DNA from: Desulforhopalus sp. IMCC35007
Lineage (GTDB): Bacteria > Desulfobacterota > Desulfobulbia > Desulfobulbales > Desulfocapsaceae
Length of the DNA stretch: 64,000 nucleotides
Direction of reading: 5' to 3'
NCBI RefSeq assembly: GCF_005116575.1
Contig: NZ_SWCN01000001.1
Coordinates: 1-64,000 of the forward strand
This document shows, in pieces, positions 54,976 to 61,925 of the stretch. Position 1 is the first letter of the stretch, and every line of letters begins with the position of its first letter. The notes under the pieces are model-generated. The model saw nothing but the letters and a program-made list of their open reading frames with translations. It was not told the origin of the DNA and ran no database searches. The position numbers and the translations under genes were made by a program.

Positions 54976-55663
54976 GAAACCGCAAAAAGCCAACCTGCTC
55001 GATCTCGGTCTCAGCGATTACGCTGGGACCTATCGACTGCAGCAGGAGCTTGTTGCCAGAAGAAAAAGCGGTGGGTTGAATAAGGATCTTTTTCTCGTAA
55101 CAGAACATCCGGCTACATTTACCCTTGGCAGACGAGGAGGCCGGGAAAATCTGATGGTCTCTGAGACCTTTCTTCAAAAAAGACAGATTCCTCTTGTGCA
55201 TATTGAGCGGGGTGGAGATATAACCTTTCATGGACAAGGCCAGCTTGTTATATATCCGATCTTTGATCTGCGCAGGGGGGGGCTTACCGTGGCAGACTAT
55301 GTCGCCTGTCTTGAAGAGGTGATGCTGCAACTTGCCGCAAGCCAGGGAGTTGTGGCCAGCCGGGATAAACGCAATCATGGGGTCTGGGTTGGGAGTAAAA
55401 AACTGGGCAGTGTTGGTATTGCCATCCGCCATGGAATTTCTTTTCATGGACTGGCCTTAAATGTAAATATCTCACTTGAGCCGTTTTCCTGGGTGAATCC
55501 CTGCGGCCTTACCGGAGTGTCCATGACGACCCTATCCAGGGAAGCAGGCCGGGATATACAGCTTGCCGAGGTGAAACAAGGTGTGGGAGACATTATAGGC
55601 GCAGTATTTGGGCGCCATATTTCAGTTGTTTCGGAGGTACCAGAAAGTGACACAGTGCAATAA
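54935..55663 (+). CDS. lipB: octanoyl-ACP:protein octanoyltransferase
   Basis: 242 residues. Transfers octanoate from acyl carrier protein to lipoyl domains, here presumably GcvH. Features: TEHPATFTLGRRGG, the GGDITFHGQGQLVIYP loop (GGxTxHGPG in the family; Pro replaced by Gln), KKLGSVGIAIRHGISFHG, and NPCGLTGVSMT with the catalytic Cys. Two starts are possible: ATG 54935, overlapping gcvPB by 41 bases, or GTG 54968 with AGGAG eleven bases upstream, which seems equally good. Confidence 0.93.
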   Translation: MKPRRPGDPVSVAEKPQKANLLDLGLSDYAGTYRLQQELVARRKSGGLNKDLFLVTEHPATFTLGRRGGRENLMVSETFLQKRQIPLVHIERGGDITFHGQGQLVIYPIFDLRRGGLTVADYVACLEEVMLQLAASQGVVASRDKRNHGVWVGSKKLGSVGIAIRHGISFHGLALNVNISLEPFSWVNPCGLTGVSMTTLSREAGRDIQLAEVKQGVGDIIGAVFGRHISVVSEVPESDTVQ

Positions 55664-56540
55664 TAAGATTCGTGTTGGCAAGCCAAAATGGTTGCGGCGC
55701 ACCCTGCCAACCGGACCGGAATATGAAAACATCCGAAAGCTTCTGAAAAACCATTCCCTCACCACAGTCTGCCAGGAGGCAAAGTGCCCCAACCAGTTTG
55801 AGTGTTACGGCGAAGGTACCGCAACCTTTATGATTTTGGGTGAAAAATGCACCCGTAACTGCAGATTCTGCGCGGTAGGCCATCCACCGGAGTCCCTGCC
55901 GGACCCGGAAGAGCCTGCAAGAGTTGCCGAAGCCGTTGTTCTTTTAAAGCTGCGCTATGCGGTTGTGACTTCCGTTACCAGAGATGATCTTGCAGATGGA
56001 GGTGCGTCTCTATTTGTCAAAACCATTGAGGCTATTCGCAGGGAGAGTCCAGAAACTTTAATTGAAGTCCTGATTCCAGATCTCCAGGGAAACTGGCAGG
56101 CCTTGAGGACGATTGTAGAGGCAAGGCCGGATGTTCTCAACCATAACGTCGAGACCATCTCGCGCCTTTATCCTGAGGTACGCCCGCAAGCTATTTACAG
56201 CAGATCTCTTGAGCTGCTGAAAAAGGTAAAAGAGATGGCTCCTGGGATGGTGACGAAATCGGGCCTTATGGTGGGGCTCGGTGAGACCATGGAGGAGTTG
56301 ACAGAGACCTGGCGAGATATCCTGGCATCAGGCACCGATATTCTCACCATAGGCCAATACCTCCAGCCCAGTGCGGAGCATCTTGAAGTGCAGCGATTCA
56401 TTCCACCCGAGGAGTTTGACATCTACACTGAACGGGCAAAAGAAGATGGTTTTACCGGTGTCGCTTCCGGGGCCTTTGTCCGCTCCTCATATAAAGCAGA
56501 AGCTCTTTATCGTAAGGCTGCGAAAGCAATTGAAGTATAA
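55647..56540 (+). CDS. lipA: lipoyl synthase
   Basis: 297 residues. Radical-SAM enzyme inserting sulfur into octanoyl groups. Auxiliary cluster cysteines in CQEAKCPNQFEC, radical-SAM cluster CTRNCRFC, then AVVTSVTRDDLADGGASLFV and RSSYKAEALYRKA at the C-terminus with the conserved serine. The GTG at 55647 has GGAGG nine bases upstream and fits the family N-terminus; the frame is open to 55608. Overlaps lipB by 17 bases. The adjacent downstream DNA (56541 on) belongs to a different mosaic region. Confidence 0.96.
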   Translation: MTQCNNKIRVGKPKWLRRTLPTGPEYENIRKLLKNHSLTTVCQEAKCPNQFECYGEGTATFMILGEKCTRNCRFCAVGHPPESLPDPEEPARVAEAVVLLKLRYAVVTSVTRDDLADGGASLFVKTIEAIRRESPETLIEVLIPDLQGNWQALRTIVEARPDVLNHNVETISRLYPEVRPQAIYSRSLELLKKVKEMAPGMVTKSGLMVGLGETMEELTETWRDILASGTDILTIGQYLQPSAEHLEVQRFIPPEEFDIYTERAKEDGFTGVASGAFVRSSYKAEALYRKAAKAIEV

Positions 56541-56679
56541 ATGCATCGCGGGGCGGTTCTGGGACGCATTCAGATAAAATAACGACATCAGAGTCTAAAG
56601 AAACGATAGCATCTATCATTTTATCAGGAATCTTCGTCTCCTTAACCCTACGATTTACATTCAAAGCGATCACTTTCAT
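56541..56679 (-). pseudogene. truncated endonuclease/exonuclease/phosphatase family gene
   Basis: Starts at the ATG at 56679 and encodes about 46 residues of a typical EEP-family N-terminus: MKVIALNVNRRVK, IVSLDSDVVILSECVP. The active-site parts of that family further on are missing because the sequence runs into the lipA end. Only ten bases separate the start from the attC-like site at 56689, the layout of an integron gene cassette. Non-functional. Confidence 0.65.
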
Positions 56680-56688
56680 TTTTATTTT

Positions 56689-56755
56689 GCGCAACGCTGT
56701 TAATCAGCCGCACTGCATTACGGGTCGGCTTACTCGCTTTGTCATGCAGTTGCAT
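56689..56755 (-). repeat. attC-like hairpin downstream of the GFA gene
   Basis: Outer arms GCAAC (56691-56695) and GTTGC (56749-56753), inner arms TGCAT (56714-56718) and ATGCA (56744-56748), alternative pairing AGCCG/CGGCT. On the minus strand it ends in GCGTTGCGC, close to the GTTRRRY core. It follows the stop codon of one gene and precedes the start of the next. The arms are asymmetric, so confidence is moderate. Confidence 0.4.
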
Positions 56756-56757
56756 GG

Positions 56758-57162
56758 CTATGATGGCAGGGTCTCTATCATATCGAATTTATGGAGATCT
56801 GTATCCCAATTTGCTTTGCTGGAAACAAAAATGTGAGCTGTAGGAGTGGTGGATATATCACAATCAAGGCTTGCAGCAGGGACCACTAATAGCTCACCTC
56901 CCATTTGAATATTTGGGAGGGCGGATCCACAAATTGAGCAGAAGGATTTGTTGTGTTGAGTTGCAGGCAAAGTAAAATTTGTGACTTTATCCTCTCCTGA
57001 TACCCATTGTAATTTGGCAGTAGAAGAAAAAAGATTGGCTCCATGAGCCGAGCCTGTATCTTTTCGACACCGGCTACAATGACAAAGATAGAAATTTTCA
57101 AAATCACCATCTATTTCGAAAGTGATTTCACCACAAAGGCATGATCCTGATTTTACACTCAT
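56758..57162 (-). CDS. GFA/CENP-V family zinc-binding protein
   Basis: 134 residues. Zinc ligands in order: GSCLCGEI, CHCSRCRK, and SFCSICGSALP. Belongs to the glutathione-dependent formaldehyde-activating enzyme-like (Gfa) fold, whose members have diverse, mostly unproven functions. Such genes are common cargo in integron cassettes, consistent with attC-like sites on either side. Confidence 0.88.
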   Translation of the reverse strand: MSVKSGSCLCGEITFEIDGDFENFYLCHCSRCRKDTGSAHGANLFSSTAKLQWVSGEDKVTNFTLPATQHNKSFCSICGSALPNIQMGGELLVVPAASLDCDISTTPTAHIFVSSKANWDTDLHKFDMIETLPS

Positions 57163-57201
57163 AGATTTAACTCCTCATGATTGTGACTGATACAGCCAGG
57201 G

Positions 57202-57261
57202 TGCACATAACGTCGCAGTTCTCCTGTAGCTCTCACCTGTTGCGACTAATGGCTTGTTGGC
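57202..57261 (-). repeat. attC-like recombination site between the beta-propeller and GFA genes
   Basis: Read on the minus strand: GCCAACAAGCC (R''-like), GTCGCA ... TGCGAC inner arms, ending CGTTATGTGC, a frequent attC right end. Length about 60 bases. It sits immediately after the stop of one minus-strand gene and before the next. Best of the attC-like sites here. Confidence 0.6.
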
Positions 57262-57350
57262 AGATACCTGTTTTTTACATGATGGAATATCATACCAAGA
57301 TGCTGTATGTCTGCGATCACGTGTCAAGGCCATACGCGCGAAGTCCCACA

Positions 57351-58493
57351 TCACTTTTTGGCCGGCAGATCCCAGTTATCGTCTAATTCTATCAGAACCG
57401 TCACGCCTTCCTGGGTCACCAGGTTTATCTGCAGATATGCAATCAGGAATTTTCCGTTTGGACTGAAGCTTGCGTCGGCCGCCACAATGAGCTTCTTCTT
57501 AAAGGTCGGTAAATTGGGATTATTGAAATCTGTGAGCCGTACCTTGTCGCTTCCGTCAAGGTTCATCGACCAATAATCAGTGCCCCTGTTCATGTTCTCC
57601 TGGCCGGTCATCCATACTATCCGTTTCCAGTCGGGTGAGTACATTGCATGTTCGTTCCATTTTTCGTCTGCCAGGCAATCCAGCTGAGCCTGTTTGATGT
57701 CATATTGATACACCTTTGAATGAAACGCCTTGCTGTTGTCAAAGGTCGAAGTGAACAACAGCTTGTCATTGTCCCGGAACAGGCCATGATTTTCGTACCA
57801 TCCGGGTTTCCCGGGAACATACGACTTTAAGTTGGACAAAACGGGTTTGCTTTCTTCGATAGCGAAGTCCGCAACCTGGATTTTCCACTCGCCGTAACCC
57901 TTTAGGAAATCCGGCGCTTTATACATCTCGCTCCACGTCAGCTTGCTGCCTTCGTGTGAGAAATGAGGATGCAATACGCCACTGGTGTCATCATCTGGGG
58001 TGTTGGTCAGGCGAAAGAGACGTCGTGTCTCCAGTTCCATCAACCACAAATCGGAATGCCTTCCTAACCCAGGCGTGGCGGCCAGATCCCGTCCCCACCT
58101 CCCTTGCTTGGGCTTCTTCTGGGCCTGGAAGACCACGTACTTACCGGATGGATGCCATTCTGGTTGGCCTACATGTCCCTTGCCCAGGACCGCCGACAGA
58201 TCGCAAGTGAGACAGACTTCATCGCCGCCTTCAGGTCGAATCCGGTAGATGTCGTAATAACCGTCCTCGCTCTTTCGATCCAACAGGATATACTGGCCGT
58301 CGTAGGACCAGCTGACCCTTCCACCGCTATCAGAGAGCGGAGTGATCTTTTTTACCCGACAATTTAGCGAGCGGGCTGAGCCGACAATTTGTATCAACTC
58401 CGGCGTCTCGGTGATGGATGCATCCACTTTCCCCATATTTGCTATAGTGACGAGACAAAACGCCGTGGTGACAAGCAGTTGAGTGATCTTCAA
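57351..58493 (-). CDS. secreted TolB/WD40-like beta-propeller protein
   Basis: 380 residues. Signal peptide (LLVTTAFCLVTIANM), then PD40-type repeats: RVSWSYDGQYILLDRKSEDG, PEWHPSGKYVVFQAQKK, PHFSHEGSKLTWSEMYK, YSPDWKRIVWMTGQ, ASFSPNGKFLIAYL. TolB-like propeller expected in the periplasm; no enzyme motif. Starts with TTG three bases after an attC-like core (GTTAGGA on the minus strand). Probably cassette cargo of unknown role. Confidence 0.75.
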   Translation of the reverse strand: MKITQLLVTTAFCLVTIANMGKVDASITETPELIQIVGSARSLNCRVKKITPLSDSGGRVSWSYDGQYILLDRKSEDGYYDIYRIRPEGGDEVCLTCDLSAVLGKGHVGQPEWHPSGKYVVFQAQKKPKQGRWGRDLAATPGLGRHSDLWLMELETRRLFRLTNTPDDDTSGVLHPHFSHEGSKLTWSEMYKAPDFLKGYGEWKIQVADFAIEESKPVLSNLKSYVPGKPGWYENHGLFRDNDKLLFTSTFDNSKAFHSKVYQYDIKQAQLDCLADEKWNEHAMYSPDWKRIVWMTGQENMNRGTDYWSMNLDGSDKVRLTDFNNPNLPTFKKKLIVAADASFSPNGKFLIAYLQINLVTQEGVTVLIELDDNWDLPAKK

Positions 58494-58495
58494 TT

Positions 58496-58502
58496 TCCTA
58501 AC
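58496..58502 (-). repeat. attC core next to the propeller gene, interrupted by intron DNA
   Basis: TCCTAAC here is GTTAGGA on the minus strand, matching the GTTRRRY core of an attC site. Directly beside it, on the plus strand, group II intron-like sequence begins, so the rest of the hairpin is displaced or lost. Confidence 0.45.
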
Positions 58503-58702
58503 TCTGTTTACTGCACGCTATCATGGGGTGAAAGTCCCCTGTAAGTGTTCCTGAATGAGGTATTTAATCTAGCATGAATTACCAGCCGAAGGCAAGGGAG
58601 TTACCACGAGGCAGGGTCTGCAAAGAAGCCGGAGTGCAGGTAAGTGCAGACTGGCTTACTGGGGCCGGTACAGTGCCGTATGACATGTCCAGTTCGGCGT
58701 TT
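58503..58702 (+). mobile_element. 5' fragment of a group IIC intron
   Basis: Plus-strand sequence with motifs characteristic of group II intron domain I: ATGGGGTGAAAGTCCCCT (58523-58540), ACCAGCCGAAGGCAAGGGAG (58581-58600) and AAGCCGGAGTGCAGG (58626-58640). No reverse transcriptase follows, and the sequence passes into the VOC gene, so this is a truncated relic. It lies opposite in orientation to the genes around it and directly beside an attC core, exactly as IIC-attC introns insert. The right border is approximate. Confidence 0.65.
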
Positions 58703-59179
58703 TCAACGCTTAGGTTCCATGGGATCCGTCCGGGAGGACTGCTGCCCGAGTTGTTTGGCGAGGCCGATGAGAATTCCTTCGGGGCCTCGGATGTAACAGA
58801 GTCGGTAGATACTTTCGTAATTGACGACTTCATCGACCACTGTCGCACCGAGCTTGCTGAGCCGGGCAAGGGTATCGTCGAGGTCTTCAACGGTGAACAT
58901 TACGCGCATGTATCCCAGTGAGTTTACCGGAGCTTTGCGGTGATCAGATTCAATGGCCGGGGCGTCAAAGCGCGAGAGTTCGATGCGGCTGTAGCCGTCT
59001 GGGGTACGCAACATGGCAATCTCGACGCGCTGGCCGCGTACTCCGGTAACCCGGCCGGCCCATTCGTCATTGATGGTCATGCGGCCTTCGAGGGTAAGAC
59101 CGAGTTCAGTGAAAAAATCAATGGCGGCATCGATGTTTTCCACTACGATGCCAACATTGTCCAAACGTTTAACTTTCAC
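58703..59179 (-). CDS. VOC/glyoxalase family protein
   Basis: 158 residues. Two beta-alpha-beta-beta-beta modules: VKRLDNVGIVVENIDAAIDF and YMRVMFTVEDLDDTLARLSK; PEGILIGLAKQLG at the end. The metal ligands are not clearly all present (no histidine in the first strand, where one is common). Typical small-molecule or resistance-type cassette gene. The last ~12 residues (SSRTDPMEPKR) may be changed by the neighbouring intron relic. Confidence 0.85.
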   Translation of the reverse strand: MKVKRLDNVGIVVENIDAAIDFFTELGLTLEGRMTINDEWAGRVTGVRGQRVEIAMLRTPDGYSRIELSRFDAPAIESDHRKAPVNSLGYMRVMFTVEDLDDTLARLSKLGATVVDEVVNYESIYRLCYIRGPEGILIGLAKQLGQQSSRTDPMEPKR

Positions 59180-59188
59180 GATTTTTCC

Positions 59189-59290
59189 TTATTGTCGAAC
59201 AGGCTGTGGGGGAGCGTCCATTTTGGCCGTTTGCATTGACGTACAGCCGACAGTGAATAGTGCAAACAGAATCACATACATGTTCTTCAA
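59189..59290 (-). CDS. tiny lipoprotein preceding the VOC gene
   Basis: 33 residues; TTG start at 59290, stop at 59189-59191. A basic N-terminus, hydrophobic MYVILFALFTVGC lipobox and a short polar tail ending PPQPVRQ. Ends 9 bases before the VOC start, so the two are probably one cassette. Function unknown; a full lipoprotein signal in so short an ORF is unlikely by chance. Confidence 0.5.
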   Translation of the reverse strand: MKNMYVILFALFTVGCTSMQTAKMDAPPQPVRQ

Positions 59291-59307
59291 TTGAACTCCT
59301 GATTCCT

Positions 59308-59384
59308 GGCGTCTAAGGTTGACTTGAACGGAGAGTTTCAGCGAGTCCGAGCGGAGTGAGACGAAGCGATTTCAAACGTTTTGC
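59308..59384 (-). repeat. attC-like site between DUF3592-like and lipoprotein/VOC genes
   Basis: Minus strand: GGCAAAACGTTTGAAATCGCTTCG ... CGTTCAAGTCAACCTTAGACGCC (given in parts). Arms TTGAA/TTCAA flank a central GC-rich stem, and the end CCTTAGACGCC differs by one base from the usual GTTAGACGCC. Degenerate but in the right place and orientation. Confidence 0.45.
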
Positions 59385-59411
59385 CATCTGCACCGTTTAT
59401 GGATTATGACG

Positions 59412-59879
59412 TCAATTCTTACGTGCATGATATGAAATATAAATAAGAATTGATAAAAACATAAAACCAAACGTAAATAACATTATCGCTTGAGCTCTGC
59501 CAATTCCTGGTTCAATTATGGATAAATTATGTGAATTTTCTCTATAATATACCGTCACATATGTACCGACCGGGTATTTGCTTAGAATGTCTTTTGTGAA
59601 TTCATTTGCAGATGAACCACAACATATCGTACTGGATTTATATTCTTTATTATCAACAAAATATTGGTAAATAACCTCAAGAGAGTAGCCTCTTCTTTCA
59701 AACTCTGATTTTTCTATGGAGGATTTAATGATAATTCCTCTTGTTGTAGGGTTATTTGTGGGAAAGAAACCACAGTTCAAATATGTCGAGTAAGCAGAGT
59801 AGATGAAAGCACTAAAGGTCAGAAATGCCAAAATTGTTAAAATGCATCCTTTTTCAGTATTATCAGTGGGTTGGTACAT
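59412..59879 (-). CDS. DUF3592-like membrane protein
   Basis: 155 residues. One helix near the N-terminus (ILAFLTFSAFIYSAYSTYL) and one at the C-terminus (AIMLFTFGFMFLSILIYISY) enclose a beta domain with KYPVGTYVTVYYRENSHN, characteristic of DUF3592 proteins. No known function. More A+T-rich than its neighbours, which fits acquired cassette DNA. Confidence 0.7.
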   Translation of the reverse strand: MYQPTDNTEKGCILTILAFLTFSAFIYSAYSTYLNCGFFPTNNPTTRGIIIKSSIEKSEFERRGYSLEVIYQYFVDNKEYKSSTICCGSSANEFTKDILSKYPVGTYVTVYYRENSHNLSIIEPGIGRAQAIMLFTFGFMFLSILIYISYHARKN

Positions 59880-59984
59880 TATTGTTTTTGTTCAGATAAT
59901 TGCAGAATTCAGGGGGCGCGATGCTTGCGGGGGCTCTGAAATGTTTTGTGACCCAAATATTATTGTAGTTCTGGTGTCGTACAT

Positions 59985-60349
59985 GGTTCTGATCAACTTC
60001 ACCGAATAAAATGAAGTCAGCACTGCCGATAGTTTCATCATTGTTCTTCTCGTAAAACTGGATGGCTCTAGAGTTGTGTACCCATGCCAGTAACCATTTA
60101 ATAGGGCTGAAACTTCGGGATGCACTTTGTAAAAGTTTGCGACCAATACGTTTCCCGACTCCTATGAAGTTGTTTTGTAACATCCTGGATCTACGATGTA
60201 AACATCAATGAAACAGCAGTCTTTTGGTTGACAAGGCAAGAGTGATAATCGGCATGGTCTAAACGAGGTTTTTCTGAAGGATCAAAAACAATTCCTCCGA
60301 CCAATAAGCAGCCAGCAGCACAAACGTTTGTTGCTTCTGCTCCTACCAT
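59985..60349 (-). pseudogene. frameshifted GNAT acetyltransferase
   Basis: In shifting minus-strand frames the parts of a GNAT protein appear in order: CCFIDVYIVDPG (about 60230-60185), then GVGKRIGRKLLQSASRSFSP, then WVHNSRAIQFYEKNNDETIG and SADFILFGEVDQNH (ending near 59985). The acetyl-CoA loop and C-terminal motif are recognisable, but no single frame spans them. An overlapping 52-codon frame (60191-60349) covers the rest. No active enzyme is likely. Confidence 0.6.
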
Positions 60350-60405
60350 AAGACGGTACACCTGTCAGTGTTGCCTGGGGGAGTGAGGGGGGATAGTGCA
60401 AGTAA

Positions 60406-61293
60406 CTACTTCTGCGAAAGGTAAACCCCGCCTAAGATCAGACCTCCTGCAAAGAATTGCCAGAGGGTAAAGGCCTCTCCTAAGATAAGCCAGCCGAGAA
60501 TGACAGAGAATATTGGGATGAGATTGACGAAAATGGCACCTTTGTTTGCCGGAAGACATTTAATTCCATAGTTAAATAAGCCATAGGCTCCAAGGGTGAT
60601 GACGGCGCCCAGATAGATGATCGCCAGACCGGAGTGGGGCTCAAAACGCAGAGGAAGCTGTGTTGAAGGTAAAAAGAGCAGGGGAAAATAAAACACACAG
60701 CCAATCAGTGCCTGGATTGCGGTGAGAAAAAACGGTGAATAGCGGTCGGTCAGCGCTTTAAGTGATATCGTATATCCGGCTGCACAGACCATGGCAAGCA
60801 GTTCCAGGAAATTTCCAAGGACCGGATTTGGTGCATCGCTGCTGGGACTGCTTTCGGCGGTCAGCCAGAGCACGCCAAGCACTGCGATAACGGCTCCGGC
60901 CCATGCTTTTTTACTCACTTGTTCTTTGAGAAACAGAGCCGCTGAAACCATAACGAGGATGGGGAGCATGGCGGTGATGATACCCGCCTGGGACGCGGTG
61001 GTGTTCTCAACGGCCTTTGCCTCAAAAATGAAATAGAGACAGGGTTCACAAAAGGCCATAAAGAGGATCAGTTTATAATCACCCTTTTGGTAGTTGAGTG
61101 AACTTGTCAGTCTTTTTCCTATCACGAGAAAGCAGATTGAGGCAACCAGCATACGGCCAAAGATAACAACCATCGGGTCGTACTCACGAAAGGCTATCTT
61201 TAAAGCTATAAAGGAGCTGGACCAGAGGACCATCGCCAGAACAAGGGCAAGGGTAGGCAGTGGCAGCAGTTTGCTGCTGGTGGTGGAGATCAT
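60406..61293 (-). CDS. EamA/DMT family transporter
   Basis: 295 residues, ten membrane helices in two EamA repeats. N-terminal ALVLAMVLWSSSFIALKIAF, C-terminal repeat with INLIPIFSVILGWLILGEAF. Exporter of amino acids or metabolites by family; substrate unknown. First clearly ordinary gene after the cassette-like region. Confidence 0.9.
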   Translation of the reverse strand: MISTTSSKLLPLPTLALVLAMVLWSSSFIALKIAFREYDPMVVIFGRMLVASICFLVIGKRLTSSLNYQKGDYKLILFMAFCEPCLYFIFEAKAVENTTASQAGIITAMLPILVMVSAALFLKEQVSKKAWAGAVIAVLGVLWLTAESSPSSDAPNPVLGNFLELLAMVCAAGYTISLKALTDRYSPFFLTAIQALIGCVFYFPLLFLPSTQLPLRFEPHSGLAIIYLGAVITLGAYGLFNYGIKCLPANKGAIFVNLIPIFSVILGWLILGEAFTLWQFFAGGLILGGVYLSQK

Positions 61294-61317
61294 GGTCTGG
61301 TTATTGGTCCTGGAGGA

Positions 61318-61345
61318 GCCGGTCCCCTGTCAGGAGGGAACCGGC
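61318..61345. terminator. inverted repeat downstream of the glycine-zipper gene
   Basis: GCCGGT (61318-61323) pairs with ACCGGC (61340-61345), with further CCC/GGG pairing inside. No T-run on either side, so termination is only suggested. Confidence 0.4.
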
Positions 61346-61361
61346 AGAAATGAAGTGTGTC

Positions 61362-61820
61362 TTAGTTTTGCAATTCCCATTGGCCCATACTGTTTCTACA
61401 GGCAGTGGTATAGGTTTTCTGGGTTTTGCCATCAATGGTTGCGAGGATTTCAGCCCTGCGGCAGAAGGTGTTAGGATTCTGAGGTGGGATGTACGCGGGT
61501 TGCGGTGTCACCTGATAGGAGTTGCCGCTGTCTGGATTCTGCCACGATGTCGTTTGACCGGATGGACCAAACTCGTAGGTCTGGTTGAGTTCCCGCTTGT
61601 CGTATTTATCCATTTCGTTTCCGACGATGTAACCGAGCATGGTACCAACCGCAGCACCAATCAGTGTTGCCTCGGTATTTCGGCCGATGGCCTGGCCGAT
61701 GATGGCTCCACCTGCGGCGCCAATACCAGCCCCTTGAGTGCCTCTGCTGAGTTGCTGGTTGGCACAGGAGGTGAGGGTAAGCAGTAATATGGGTAGTAAA
61801 CCTAGAATTAATTTTTTCAT
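61362..61820 (-). CDS. glycine-zipper outer-membrane lipoprotein
   Basis: 152 residues. Lipobox LTLTSC, then glycine-zipper segments GAGIGAAGGAIIGQAIG and ATLIGAAVGTMLGYIVG (17-kDa surface antigen/SlyB-like), then a C-terminal domain with TYEFGPSGQTTSWQNP and CRRAEILATIDGKTQKTYTTAC, which contains a cysteine pair that may form a disulfide. Likely an outer-membrane stability protein. Confidence 0.82.
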   Translation of the reverse strand: MKKLILGLLPILLLTLTSCANQQLSRGTQGAGIGAAGGAIIGQAIGRNTEATLIGAAVGTMLGYIVGNEMDKYDKRELNQTYEFGPSGQTTSWQNPDSGNSYQVTPQPAYIPPQNPNTFCRRAEILATIDGKTQKTYTTACRNSMGQWELQN

Positions 61821-61925
61821 TGTAGTCTCCTCTAAAAAAATGATTGTGGTATGGCCTGCGAAAATGTAGCCGATCCCTTAATTATAAACATCCTTTTTCT
61901 CTATGGCGGTAATGATTTATTATCC

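Noticed and set aside
59880-59985. attC site between the GNAT pseudogene and the DUF3592-like gene
   Set aside because: GCCCCCGC and GCGCCCCC occur, but not as inverted arms, and no GTTRRRY core is found; a decayed site remains possible.
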